NCBI RefSeq assembly: GCF_024347595.1 | Contig: NZ_AP025506.1 | Coordinates: 2,232,001 to 2,296,000 of the forward strand | Direction of reading: 5' to 3' | Length of the DNA stretch: 64,000 nucleotides | From: Vibrio pomeroyi | Lineage (GTDB): Bacteria > Pseudomonadota > Gammaproteobacteria > Enterobacterales > Vibrionaceae | Shown here: positions 17,860 through 26,498 of the stretch, one piece after another | How the letters are laid out: each line of letters starts with the position of its first letter | Position numbering within the stretch: position 1 is the stretch's first letter | The notes under the pieces: model-generated | What the model was told of the DNA's origin: nothing | The model's database searches: none | Seen by the model: the letters and a program-made list of their open reading frames with translations, nothing else | Program-made: the position numbers and the translations under genes

Positions 17860-19155
17860 TTAGTGACTCAAGATCACCTGATTACGCCCTGAGTGTTTAG
17901 CTTGATAGAGCGCTTCATCGGCGCGAGCTATCGTCTCTGTCACTCTCTCTTGTTTCATCTCGGCGATACCAATACTGCAAGTAAGCGGGTCACCATGAAC
18001 CCAAAGGTGCTGGCTAACCAATAATCGAATGCGCTCGGCTTTCATCTGCGCCTCTCCGGCTTCGGTCTCTGGACAGAAAACGATAAATTCTTCACCGCCC
18101 CAACGCACCAGTTTGTCGGTCGCACTGATAGAACTGCCTACAACCATGCTGAATTCACGCAGAATATGGTCACCCATTTGGTGTCCGTATTTGTCATTCA
18201 CACTCTTGAAGTAGTCAATATCGAGATAGAGCATACTGAGCTTACCGTGGCCTTGCTTCACGTGCTGCGACTGCATCTTCAACCAATCACGAATTGCGTG
18301 TCGATTGAGGATCCCCGTTAACTCATCACGGTGCGCTTTCTCAGAGAATTCAAAGTTCTGCTCTCTCAATGCTCGGTTCACATTCTTTAAGTGATTGTGT
18401 CTCTTCTCGGCAATCACCATACGCTTTCTTGAACGATGTAATTCTGAAAGTAAGAACACAGTGCCCGTTCCGACCCAGATAAACAGCAAGATCAAGAACA
18501 AGCTTTCCGCAGAGATATACGAGCCTTCAAACTCAATGCTGCGAATAACAATTCGATGATGGCCTAGCTTCGCTCCAGATGCGGTAGCAAATTCGACCAT
18601 ATTCACGTTCGAATATTCAGGTGCCGAGTGCTCTAACGCCACATCATTATCGGCTAACCACCATGTCATCACTTGCAGGTTTTTGATCGGAATCTCAATC
18701 ACACCACCATCGATTCCTGGAGAAAACTCCATCCCGTTGTACTTGTGTGTGTACTCGTCATCAGGAACAGAATAAGCAGGATTGTAGTTGCGTAGGTAAG
18801 TTCTCAAACGGCCACTAGAGTCCGCTTCCGCATGGTAATCAATATTCACTCTAAAGGTGTGATACTGGGAGAGATCAAGGCCTTCGGTAATGTCTGGATT
18901 AATACGAATCGACAGGCCGCAATAAGGCCAAGGATACTCCGACTCTTTAAGCTCACAGTCGAGAATATACTGCCCATTTTCATAGGATAATTGGGATGTA
19001 CTGACGCCCCTATCAACTCGATCGCTGGTCGCGATAAATTCATATTTATCAGGGGTTATTGCTGTTATCACACGATTTCCGCTCACACGGTAATACTGAA
19101 CAATGGCAAGCGTTGCGATAACGAGAAAGATAACAATCTTATGGATCCACTTCAC
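17860..19155 (-). CDS. membrane diguanylate cyclase with periplasmic sensor (GGEEF)
   Basis: A 431-residue protein starting at GTG 19155 (GGAAG 8 bases before). Order: N-terminal transmembrane helix (about 7-23), a periplasmic beta-rich domain (about 30-215) of a type resembling carbohydrate-binding sensor folds, a second helix (about 219-240), a short coiled coil, and a GGDEF domain (about 275-431). The active site is G-G-E-E-F near residue 352, preceded by L-D-I-D-Y-F-K-S-V-N-D-x-Y-G-H-Q-M-G-D, so the enzyme should make cyclic di-GMP from GTP. The RxxD inhibitory site that normally lies five residues before the motif reads S-A-T-D, so product inhibition at that site is unlikely. The ligand is unknown. 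Confidence 0.88.
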   Translation of the reverse strand: MKWIHKIVIFLVIATLAIVQYYRVSGNRVITAITPDKYEFIATSDRVDRGVSTSQLSYENGQYILDCELKESEYPWPYCGLSIRINPDITEGLDLSQYHTFRVNIDYHAEADSSGRLRTYLRNYNPAYSVPDDEYTHKYNGMEFSPGIDGGVIEIPIKNLQVMTWWLADNDVALEHSAPEYSNVNMVEFATASGAKLGHHRIVIRSIEFEGSYISAESLFLILLFIWVGTGTVFLLSELHRSRKRMVIAEKRHNHLKNVNRALREQNFEFSEKAHRDELTGILNRHAIRDWLKMQSQHVKQGHGKLSMLYLDIDYFKSVNDKYGHQMGDHILREFSMVVGSSISATDKLVRWGGEEFIVFCPETEAGEAQMKAERIRLLVSQHLWVHGDPLTCSIGIAEMKQERVTETIARADEALYQAKHSGRNQVILSH

Positions 19156-19458
19156 GTCTAAGCTTCCGGCTTAATATCCCTATAGTTGGGATTTCACGAT
19201 AAAAAACAAGTCAGATAAATTAGTGATCTTAATACCAATAAATCACTAAAAAACGTTATATCACGCCCGAACAAAATGTCATACTATATTTTTATGCATG
19301 TATTTGCTGTTGATTATTCACGGCGAGAATCAAGTAATATTGCGTATAAAAACAGGCTCTATTTGTTATACTCATCGCATAATCATCGTTAACCGTACTG
19401 CCTGCTCACAGCGCAATCGAGTCGACGAAATAATAATCAAAATACAACGAGTAATGTC
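19156..19458. other. divergent intergenic region, 303 bases
   Basis: Holds the 5' regions of the diguanylate cyclase and DUF2797 genes. It is AT-rich, with a possible -10 (TATACT near 19367) for the rightward gene. I see no gene, repeat or recognisable operator in it. Confidence 0.5.
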
Positions 19459-20283
19459 ATGTCTTTATTAGCAAAAGGAACACTCAAAAAGATGAGTGCT
19501 TCCCTTGATGGCGCGGTTACCTACCGTTTGCCCGTAGGCGAAGAGTTTGTAGAGCTAAACCCTCTGATTGGTAAAACCATCAACCTAACTCACACTGGCA
19601 ACATTTTTTGTTGCTCATGTGGTAAGAAAACTAAGAAGAGCTACTCTCAAGGCCACTGTTTTGTGTGCATGAAAAAGCTAGCAAGCTGCGACATGTGCAT
19701 CATGAAACCAGAGACTTGTCACTACGATGAAGGCACGTGTCGCGAGCCTCAATGGGGTGAAGAGAACTGCATGGTTGATCACTTCGTTTACCTATCGAAC
19801 ACGTCTAGCCTTAAGGTTGGTATCACGCGTCACACTCAAATCCCAACACGTTGGATTGACCAAGGTGCGACTCAAGGCCTACCTATCTTGAAGGTAAAAA
19901 CTCGTCAGATTTCTGGCCTGATTGAAGTTGAATTGGCAAAACACATCGCAGACAAAACCAACTGGCGCACGCTGTTAAAAGGCGATGGCGACGATATGGA
20001 GTTGGTAGAGAAAGCCAAAGAACTGTTGCCATTGGTTGAGGATAAAATCCAAGAGATCAGAGCAAAATTTGGTGACGATGCTATCGAAATTCTGAGTGAG
20101 AACATCACTTCACTGAGCTACCCAGTTGAACAGCACCCAGTGAAGATTGTGTCGCACAACTTTGACAAGAACCCTGAGGTATCTGGTGTGCTGCAAGGCA
20201 TTAAAGGTCAATACCTAATCTTAGATACGGGCGTAATTAACATTCGTAAATTTGGCTCTTACGAAGTTGAGGTTTCTGCATAA
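19459..20283 (+). CDS. DUF2797 protein with zinc cysteines and GIY-YIG-like segment
   Basis: A 274-residue soluble protein that I recognise as DUF2797. The N-terminal part contains many cysteines (C51, C52, C54, C67, C70, C77, C80, C87, C94, C104), which suggests one or two structural zinc sites. The central segment, F-V-Y-L-S-N at 109-114, L-K-V-G-I-T-R at 118-124, P-T-R-W at 129-132 and D-Q-G-A at 134-137, followed by an L-I-E-V-E-L helix at 154-159, resembles the Y...KVGI/T...R...E arrangement of GIY-YIG-like nucleases. The family has no assigned function that I know. Nuclease activity is only inference from this pattern. Single gene ending in a bidirectional terminator. Confidence 0.8.
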   Translation: MSLLAKGTLKKMSASLDGAVTYRLPVGEEFVELNPLIGKTINLTHTGNIFCCSCGKKTKKSYSQGHCFVCMKKLASCDMCIMKPETCHYDEGTCREPQWGEENCMVDHFVYLSNTSSLKVGITRHTQIPTRWIDQGATQGLPILKVKTRQISGLIEVELAKHIADKTNWRTLLKGDGDDMELVEKAKELLPLVEDKIQEIRAKFGDDAIEILSENITSLSYPVEQHPVKIVSHNFDKNPEVSGVLQGIKGQYLILDTGVINIRKFGSYEVEVSA

Positions 20284-20339
20284 TTTGTAGAACTTGAGCG
20301 CTTCTAATTGTTAGCGCTCTGTCGCGATAGCCAAAACAA

Positions 20340-20374
20340 AAATGCCCTGAAGCTCATTACTTCAGGGCATTTTT
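20340..20374. terminator. bidirectional terminator between DUF2797 and the PAS-GGDEF gene
   Basis: Perfect stem AAATGCCCTGAAG/CTTCAGGGCATTT (20340-20352 with 20360-20372), 7-base loop, T run on both strands. Confidence 0.92.
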
Positions 20375-20405
20375 AATTAAAAACTGTGTTACGTATTATC
20401 AAGCT

Positions 20406-21656
20406 CTAAAGCACGACCACATCGCCACACACGCGATTCTTGCCAGCCGCTTTTGCACGATAAAGGGATTGGTCAGTCACATTCACAAGTGCATCGATAG
20501 AAACCGTTCCTTCACAAGCTCGGCTATCACTCACCCCGATACTCACACTCACATTAAAGCGAACGTGCTCATCAATCTTAAATTCGGTTTGATTAAACTG
20601 CTCTCGGATCTGGTCAGACACTTGACGCGAAACCTGAGGCGACGCATTTGGGATAAATACAATGAACTCTTCACCGCCCCATCGACCCGCGACACCGCCC
20701 ACAGCCTCAACATTACGCTTGGTAATATCAGCCAGTGCGCAAATCACCTCGTCACCCACCATGTGCCCGTAGGTATCATTGATTGATTTGAAATCATCGA
20801 TATCAAGCAGCATACACACTAAGTGAGTCTCAGAGACAAGGTGCTCTCTCAGCCACTCATAAATTGCCCTACGGTTAAGCAAATCGGTCATTTCATCGTA
20901 ATTCGCTTGGTGAACTAACTGCCTTTCTAACATCACCTTCTGAGTCACGTCTTCGAGCACAACCTGAACCGCAGGCTGGCCTTTCCAAGTGATCGCATTA
21001 TCGTAGATATTGAAGAAGCGATGAACACCATCTAAACCGATATTCTCGACCACATTGCTCATGCCTGAAGGTTCACCCGAAATCACCGACTGATAGCGTT
21101 GATAGATGCTTTCGACATTTTGCTTCGGTACCAAATCAAGGATAGAGTCTAGCTTCAAGGCTTGCTCAATCGACTCACCGCCCTGGAGTTTTACCCAAGA
21201 TTGATTGACCATTAATGGCTTAAAATCTCGATGAACTAAGATGCCCTGACCAGATTGCATGATCATATCGTGGTACATCTTATCTTGCTCGCGCACCACG
21301 TTTTGTAGCTGAATCGCAGGAGAAAGGTCGATAACCGTCACTTGCAGTGCTGGTCTACCATGCCACTCAGTGACATGGTCGATAGAGAACACCGTGAACT
21401 CTCTGTCATGGCGATCAACATTGGTGTAAGTATGCACCTGCGGGTCGCGTTGACCACTGACGGTTTCAAGGTAATTTTGGTAGGCGAGAACGTGAAACTC
21501 TTCTGGAATGAGGTCCAGAAAGCTATCTATATTGGAAAGTAGTTCTTCGGGTGATTGGTATCCATAAATACGAGCATAATTAGCGTCAACACTAACCACA
21601 TTCATATCTTGAATAGTTATTACACCGTACGTGGATTCGAAATTTATTGAAGACAT
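20406..21656 (-). CDS. cytoplasmic PAS-PAS-GGDEF diguanylate cyclase
   Basis: The ATG at 21656 is chosen because GGAG lies 7 bases upstream; the frame stays open 27 codons further but without a ribosome site. The 416-residue product has two PAS-like domains (about 5-120 and 130-245), each ending in a W-x-G-x-P-A-x-Q-V strand typical of PAS folds, then a GGDEF domain (about 255-416) with L-D-I-D-D-F-K-S-I-N-D-T-Y-G-H and the active site R-W-G-G-E-E-F near 324-330. No transmembrane segment. The inhibitory RxxD is absent (the position reads within A-V-G-G-V-A-G). It should synthesise cyclic di-GMP under control of an unknown cytoplasmic signal. Confidence 0.88.
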   Translation of the reverse strand: MSSINFESTYGVITIQDMNVVSVDANYARIYGYQSPEELLSNIDSFLDLIPEEFHVLAYQNYLETVSGQRDPQVHTYTNVDRHDREFTVFSIDHVTEWHGRPALQVTVIDLSPAIQLQNVVREQDKMYHDMIMQSGQGILVHRDFKPLMVNQSWVKLQGGESIEQALKLDSILDLVPKQNVESIYQRYQSVISGEPSGMSNVVENIGLDGVHRFFNIYDNAITWKGQPAVQVVLEDVTQKVMLERQLVHQANYDEMTDLLNRRAIYEWLREHLVSETHLVCMLLDIDDFKSINDTYGHMVGDEVICALADITKRNVEAVGGVAGRWGGEEFIVFIPNASPQVSRQVSDQIREQFNQTEFKIDEHVRFNVSVSIGVSDSRACEGTVSIDALVNVTDQSLYRAKAAGKNRVCGDVVVL

Positions 21657-21939
21657 TGCCAACTCCGTATTATAGCTATACTTCACGAACTGGAGCATAA
21701 CAACACATCCTGCCAACGCTTCCACACAATCTATCACGCGCTAGGGACATTAATATGCCATCTAGTATATCGTACTGTTGCGGCCTTCTCTACAACTCAA
21801 TCGCTAACACGAGTTAGTAAAAGTAGACAAGCATCTCAATCCCATTATTCGCGTCAAAAAACAGAAATAGATAACCTATACCAATGTAATCATTATCTTT
21901 TTCTATTTTTGGGTTAAATCTGATGAAAGAACCCGTGCA

Positions 21940-22824
21940 CTACTCATTCCAATCAGAGAAATAAGAGACTAAGAAGTCGATAGCCAACCGTGCTCGCTGT
22001 GGAAGAAAGCGACGGTTCTGATAAACAATCCAGCTGCTTGTGCCCGCTCCCCAATACTCTTCTAACACAGGGACGAGTTTTCCATTGCTAAGGCCACCAT
22101 TGAAGCTGCTTTTAGGTAGATAAACGATGCCAAGCCCCTCTTCGCAAGCTTTAAGTACCGCGCTTGAATTGTTACTTCTCCAACGGCCATGAACTCTTAC
22201 CGCAGTTAGCGGATTTCCATCTTTCTCGAATAACCACTGGTCACTGTTAGCGATAATACAGCTGTGCAATTTAAGTTGTTCTGGATTCGCTGGCGCTCCA
22301 AACTCAGCAATGTAATCTTTGCTTGCTGCGGCGGCCATTGGGCGATCAACCAACTTTCTTGCCACCAGCCCCGAATCGTCTAATCGACCGTAGCGAATGG
22401 CGAAGTCGATACCATCCTCGATAAAGTTAACCATCTTGGTGTTGAAGTTCATTTCGATAGTCAGATCAGGGTGATCTTTAGCAAATTCCATCAGTGCTGC
22501 GGCAACATGGTTCTCTGCAAATGCACCTGCAGCACTGACACGTAAAGTACCGCTAAGTTGAGTTTGTTGAGACGTAACTTGTTCATTCGCCTGTTGCAGC
22601 CCAATCACTAAGTCTTTGCACTGTTGGTAATAAGTGTGGCCAGATTCAGTCAGGCTAACCATACGTGTTGAACGCGCAAGCAGAGCCACTCCCACTCTCT
22701 CTTCCAACCTTGAAACCTGCCGACTCACATGGCTGGTACTGCAACCTAACTGCTTGGCGGCCGCTGAAAAGCCGTGGCACTCAGCAACCGCAACAAATTC
22801 ATTAATCCCTTCAAAGCTAACCAT
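21940..22824 (-). CDS. LysR-family transcriptional regulator
   Basis: A 294-residue LysR-type regulator: the N-terminal winged helix (about 2-60) shows F-S-A-A-A-K-Q-L-G-C-S-T-S-H-V-S-R-Q-V-S-R-L-E-E-R-V-G spread in the standard way, followed by a periplasmic-binding-like effector domain (about 90-290). It belongs to the common subgroup with the I-E-D-G-I-D-F-A-I-R-Y-G motif. It is divergent from the DJ-1/PfpI gene across about 240 bases, the usual arrangement for a LysR regulator and its target, so control of that gene is likely but not shown. Confidence 0.9.
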   Translation of the reverse strand: MVSFEGINEFVAVAECHGFSAAAKQLGCSTSHVSRQVSRLEERVGVALLARSTRMVSLTESGHTYYQQCKDLVIGLQQANEQVTSQQTQLSGTLRVSAAGAFAENHVAAALMEFAKDHPDLTIEMNFNTKMVNFIEDGIDFAIRYGRLDDSGLVARKLVDRPMAAAASKDYIAEFGAPANPEQLKLHSCIIANSDQWLFEKDGNPLTAVRVHGRWRSNNSSAVLKACEEGLGIVYLPKSSFNGGLSNGKLVPVLEEYWGAGTSSWIVYQNRRFLPQRARLAIDFLVSYFSDWNE

Positions 22825-22954
22825 ACTTAATATACTCGCATTCTATCTTTGCTATATAGCAACAATGTTTTGCCTGTTTAGCATATTATCACCTAATCGG
22901 TTTGGAACTAGTATTAGATACAACAAGACGCGATAGCTAAGTAACAACACGATA

Positions 22955-23037
22955 CCTAGCGCTAAGCGTTAGCGCCTAACGAACAGCATCAGCGCTTAAC
23001 GAAAAGCGTCAGTATCTAACTACAGGCATCGTTTCTA
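22955..23037. repeat. short degenerate repeats and hairpin in the LysR/DJ-1 spacer
   Basis: GCGCTAA-GCG-TTAGCGC (22959-22975) is a 7-bp hairpin. It is followed by related short units (CTAACGAACAGC, CTTAACGAAAAGC, CTAACTACAGGC), giving a roughly 25-base periodic pattern up to the downstream gene. Possible regulator-binding repeats. Confidence 0.55.
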
Positions 23038-23067
23038 AATAAAAACAGCAGCTCAAAGGGATGAATC

Positions 23068-23739
23068 ATGAAAAAAATACTAATTCCAGTAACGAACCAC
23101 GCAACACTTGGCGATACAGACCAAGCTAACGGTACTTACGCTCCAGAACTTACCCACGCTCTGAAAGAGATCATGGCTGCTGGATATGAATACGACATCG
23201 CTTCTATCCATGGTGGCAAAGCCCCGCTCTACGGAACGGATATTGAGGGAGATGCAGTTAACGCTGATATCTTGGCGGATGATGACTTCCAAAACCGCAT
23301 TAACAACACGATTCCAGTCAGCCAAATTAATGCAGAAAGCTACGACGCTATCTTCTACCCGGGTGGTTTTGGTCTGCTTTCAGACTTAGCAACCAATGAG
23401 CAGTTTGCTAGCATCGCAGCAAAGCATTATGAAGATGGTGGTATTGTCGCGGCGGTATGTCACGGCCCTGCAGCCCTACTTCCTATCTTACTGAGCAACG
23501 GCGAGAAGCTACTAAGCTCTAAATCGGTGACTGGCTTTACACGTGAAGAAGAGATCGACTTTGGTACGATCAACGACATTCCATTCCTACTGGAAGAGTC
23601 GCTTGCTCGTAGCGCTGCGCGTTTCAACAAGGTTCAACCTTGGCAAGAGCTTGTGATTGTTGATGAGCGAGTCATTACAGGCCAAAACCCGACTAGCGCA
23701 CACGCAGTGGGTGTCGCCATTGTTGAGCAGCTTTCTTAG
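23068..23739 (+). CDS. DJ-1/PfpI-family (type 1 glutamine amidotransferase-like) protein
   Basis: A 223-residue cytosolic protein of the Hsp31-like branch of the DJ-1/PfpI superfamily. The nucleophile is C131 in A-A-V-C-H-G-P-A-A-L, preceded by F-Y-P-G-G-F-G (the conserved Glu-equivalent strand region), and followed by I-T-G-Q-N-P-T-S-A, which closes the active site. Relatives are glyoxalase III-like or chaperone/deglycase proteins; the reaction here cannot be told from sequence. AAGGGA precedes the ATG. Likely regulated by the divergent LysR gene. A bidirectional terminator follows. Confidence 0.88.
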   Translation: MKKILIPVTNHATLGDTDQANGTYAPELTHALKEIMAAGYEYDIASIHGGKAPLYGTDIEGDAVNADILADDDFQNRINNTIPVSQINAESYDAIFYPGGFGLLSDLATNEQFASIAAKHYEDGGIVAAVCHGPAALLPILLSNGEKLLSSKSVTGFTREEEIDFGTINDIPFLLEESLARSAARFNKVQPWQELVIVDERVITGQNPTSAHAVGVAIVEQLS

Positions 23740-23796
23740 TCGAATCGCTGTTTTAATTAGGTCACTGGCGCTAACTACATAAGCGCGGTGAAACGA

Positions 23797-23845
23797 AAAA
23801 GAGCATACTTCCTACTCACTATTCATGAGAGAAGTATGCTCTTTT
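23797..23845. terminator. bidirectional terminator
   Basis: Perfect 15-bp stem AAAAGAGCATACTTC/GAAGTATGCTCTTTT with a 19-base loop between the DJ-1 gene and the convergent aminotransferase gene. Confidence 0.88.
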
Positions 23846-23894
23846 CTAATTCTGTCGCGATTAAGTGCTAGTGCCTTATTGCTAATAACTTCTG

Positions 23895-25130
23895 CTAATG
23901 GCTTCGCAAGATCCCTTCAAGCACATTGAACAGCAAATCGATCTCTTCAATCGAGTTGTAATGCATACAGCCAATACGCACCACGCCCTGCTCTTCGATA
24001 CCCAACTGCTTCACCAAACCTAGCGCGTAGAAGTGTCCGTTCCATACACATATATTATGCTCACCCAACTTCTTAGCGATGAACTCTGGAGAATGGTTAT
24101 CAAAGGTGATGGCGAACGTTGGTGTTCTCAGGTTCGAATCAAACTCTGTTTTACCATAAAGCTTCGCCCCTTCCAGATCGCCCAAGCGTTTTAGGAAGTA
24201 CTCGCTCAGCAGGCTTTCATGCTTGTTATAAAGCGCGTAGCTTTGCTCTAAACGAGAACGCAGTGAATCTGTTGGCTCACCAAACTGTGCTAAGTAATCC
24301 ACCGCCGCAATCACACCTGCAAGGCCTTCGAAACTTTGTGTTCCTGTCTCAAATCGACCAGGGCCAATGTTAGTGGCAGGCTCTACCTTGTATGGCTTTA
24401 ACGTGTGCAGCCATTGAGGTGCAATGTAAGCAATGCCCACATGCGGGCCGAAGAACTTATAAGCCGAGCACGCTAAGAAATCACAATGCAGTTGTTGAAC
24501 ATCGATCAAGTGATGAGGAGCATAATGAACCGCATCAACATAAACCTGAGCCCCGTGCTGATGTGCAAGTTCGATGACCTTCGCCATATCAACAATCGAA
24601 CCTGTGGTGTTCGAAGCAAACGTCACAGCAACAAGCTTGGTCTTCTCATTTAACAGAGACTCAAAGTGCGCCATGTCTAGGCTGCAATCCGACTCGTCGA
24701 CACGAACTTGGCGAACAATCGCGCCTTTGTCGTCTGCCGCTTGCTGCCAGCTTGATACATTCGAATAATGGTCTAACGCAGTGACGATAACTTCATCGCC
24801 CTCTTTCCAATCTCGGCTGATTGCACGGCTAAGCTGGAAGGTCAGTGAGGTCATGTTCGCACCGAACACAACGTTGCCAGAAGACTCAGCATTGAGTAGC
24901 GCTTGTGCCGCTTCTCGCGCTTGCTGCATTAAACCTGTGGTCTTTTGGCTAGAAAAGTAATGTCCGCCTAGGTTTGAATTAAAGTGCCCGAGGTATTCCG
25001 TCATGGATGCTAAAACATTTTCAGGAACCTGAGAGCCACCCGGTCCATCAAAAAAGGTCACCGGCTTACCGTTATGGTATTGGCCTAGCGCGCTAAACTG
25101 CTGGCGCACATCATTAAGAGTGAAGGACAT
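23895..25130 (-). CDS. class V aminotransferase / cysteine-desulfurase-like protein (VC1184 type)
   Basis: A PLP enzyme of fold type I, about 411 residues from the ATG at 25130 (AGGA 8 bases upstream; an ATG three codons earlier would have no spacing). It shows F-F-D-G-P-G-G-S-Q-V-P near the N-terminus, N-M-T-S-L-T cofactor-phosphate contacts, D-A-V-H-Y-A-P-H for the ring, and the Schiff-base lysine in S-A-Y-K-F-F-G-P-H near residue 225. This matches the cysteine desulfurase-like family typified by V. cholerae VC1184. No mobile active-site cysteine typical of IscS/SufS is evident, so the substrate may be an amino acid other than cysteine. It overlaps the 3' end of the dioxygenase gene by 17 bases, so the two are translationally coupled. 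Confidence 0.85.
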   Translation of the reverse strand: MSFTLNDVRQQFSALGQYHNGKPVTFFDGPGGSQVPENVLASMTEYLGHFNSNLGGHYFSSQKTTGLMQQAREAAQALLNAESSGNVVFGANMTSLTFQLSRAISRDWKEGDEVIVTALDHYSNVSSWQQAADDKGAIVRQVRVDESDCSLDMAHFESLLNEKTKLVAVTFASNTTGSIVDMAKVIELAHQHGAQVYVDAVHYAPHHLIDVQQLHCDFLACSAYKFFGPHVGIAYIAPQWLHTLKPYKVEPATNIGPGRFETGTQSFEGLAGVIAAVDYLAQFGEPTDSLRSRLEQSYALYNKHESLLSEYFLKRLGDLEGAKLYGKTEFDSNLRTPTFAITFDNHSPEFIAKKLGEHNICVWNGHFYALGLVKQLGIEEQGVVRIGCMHYNSIEEIDLLFNVLEGILRSH

Positions 25131-25773
25131 TGCGCGCATCCTTAGCCGTTAGAACAAACACATCCATATAGCCCATCTCATCGTGGTCTATGGTACGAAT
25201 CGGCTGTGCGTTGTGCCAAAGCTTGCTGTCGGCCAGCATTGCGACTTCACCGTCTTCAAGCACTTTTCTAAAGAATGGCGCTTCATGAGAATCTTGGTAC
25301 AGCATGATCTCGCCGCCCACAATGTTATGACGGTTAACACCAATTAAAGCGATGTGGTCGAAGCCATCTTGGTGAACACCTTCTGGCGCAACCTGTGTCT
25401 CTTCAAAAATGGCTGCAATACGAATTTGGTGGATTTCGATTTCTTGTCCGTCTTCAAGCCCATTGGTTTCAATAAACAGCTCACACATCTCTTGCATGCC
25501 TTCGCTGCTTAGGATTGGTGCTTCAATTGGCTCGAATTGGCGAACAACGTCACCTTGAAAGTGATTAATGTCTTCAGACTGAACAAAGTTATGTTTGTCT
25601 AGCTCTACGACTTGTCCATTACTGAATTGAACCACCGAGTACCTTCTCAATCGAAACTGACCATCCGCATGCTCTGTGCTTGGAAGCTTAGAGAATGACG
25701 GTGACAACTCCTCAACTGCGTGGTTACTGAGGTGGGTAATATGTAGGGTATTTTCGTGAGCATGTAACATCAT
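25114..25773 (-). CDS. 2-oxoglutarate/Fe(II) dioxygenase, IDO-like free amino-acid hydroxylase family
   Basis: A 219-residue soluble protein of the 2OG-Fe_diox family (the family of Bacillus L-isoleucine dioxygenase). The iron facial triad is visible as H134-x-D136 (in E-G-V-H-Q-D-G-F) and H187 (in L-W-H-N-A-Q-P-I), with R193 as the probable 2-oxoglutarate-binding arginine; G-G-E-I-M-L-Y at 153-159 is also conserved. Members hydroxylate free aliphatic amino acids; the substrate here is not determined. AAGGAG precedes the ATG. First gene of a two-gene operon with the aminotransferase, which could act on the hydroxylated product. Confidence 0.82.
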   Translation of the reverse strand: MMLHAHENTLHITHLSNHAVEELSPSFSKLPSTEHADGQFRLRRYSVVQFSNGQVVELDKHNFVQSEDINHFQGDVVRQFEPIEAPILSSEGMQEMCELFIETNGLEDGQEIEIHQIRIAAIFEETQVAPEGVHQDGFDHIALIGVNRHNIVGGEIMLYQDSHEAPFFRKVLEDGEVAMLADSKLWHNAQPIRTIDHDEMGYMDVFVLTAKDARNVLHS

Positions 25774-26194
25774 CGACTCCTTAATGATTGTTAATTAACT
25801 TTCGATATTTAACGTTTTGTTTACATAAAGGATACTTGAAGATCTTGCCAAATCAACATTAAACAATCATTTATCCCGTCAGATTTAATAATTAAGACAC
25901 TAAATCTAACCTGAAATCCAAAAGCAGTGTATAACACCAGAATAAAAGATGACCAACTCTTAAAACTAGCACACTCCACTAGCTAGTTATAAATCCCTAC
26001 AAATTTAGATTTAACGATATTATTAACTAGCAAGTGATGTTTCATATTGTGTCAGCCCTTTCGCTTCAATACGCCAGCCTCCTTGCATGAGTTCAGGCAT
26101 CATACTCGTCATCATTCATTTCTATGCTTTTGCACAGCGAAATACGACCTACCTATCAATTGCCAAGCTATTGATTATTTACACAACAAACTGA

Positions 26195-26461
26195 AATTGG
26201 TTAATTTATGAGTACGCCAGAATCCACACGCCTTTGCTTGCGCGTCTGGAACAGGTCGAGTTCGGGGGGAACTCGGCCGCCCCAAAGGTTTACTTCTTTT
26301 AATGGAGAATTGAGTATTCTTCCAATCTGGAAAGTGCTCTTAATTAAATGCGCGGGTAGGGTTTACTCAGTGTTTTCTTACGGCGAGAACATGAAGCGTT
26401 TGAAATCGACTATAGCGATGGACGTAACTTTGAGATCATCTGCAGGCACAAGCGTGTTTGA
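26195..26461 (+). pseudogene. possible decayed gene fragments, family unknown
   Basis: Two stretches read like protein but in interrupted frames. Fragment one (26195-26302) gives a 35-residue run including T-P-L-L-A-R-L-E-Q-V-E-F-G-G and ends at a stop. Fragment two (26360-26461) gives 33 residues including E-A-F-E-I-D-Y-S-D-G-R-N-F-E-I-I-C and also ends at a stop. The intervening 57 bases and the region before have stops in both frames. A 89-codon frame through the same bases (26208-26477) has implausible composition (Ser/Arg-rich). I cannot name a parent family. Confidence 0.22.
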
Positions 26462-26462
26462 T

Positions 26463-26488
26463 AAAGCGCGCCGATAACGGTGCGCTTT
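26463..26488. terminator. hairpin between gene debris and the large accessory gene
   Basis: AAAGCGCGCCG/CGGTGCGCTTT, an 11-bp stem with one G-T pair and an ATAA loop, lying 10 bases beyond the stop of the large minus-strand gene. The T tail is weak on both strands. Confidence 0.5.
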
Positions 26489-26498
26489 GCCTTTACTA

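Larger units (their letters stand above)
25774..26498. other. 725-base gene-poor AT-rich spacer, left flank of the accessory cassette
   Basis: No intact gene. It includes the 5' region of the dioxygenase operon, several short AT-rich inverted repeats (for example AGATTTA near 25881 with TAAATCT near 25902), and in its right third fragments that look like gene remains. Base composition drops toward that of the accessory genes to the right. Confidence 0.5.

Noticed and set aside
20406..21737. Longer PAS-GGDEF start at 21737
   Set aside because: The extra 27 residues have no ribosome site and do not belong to the PAS fold; ATG 21656 has GGAG at good spacing.
26208..26477. 89-codon frame left of the accessory cassette
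   Set aside because: Ser/Arg-rich with no motif; other frames of the same bases read more like protein remnants, and it ends inside a hairpin.
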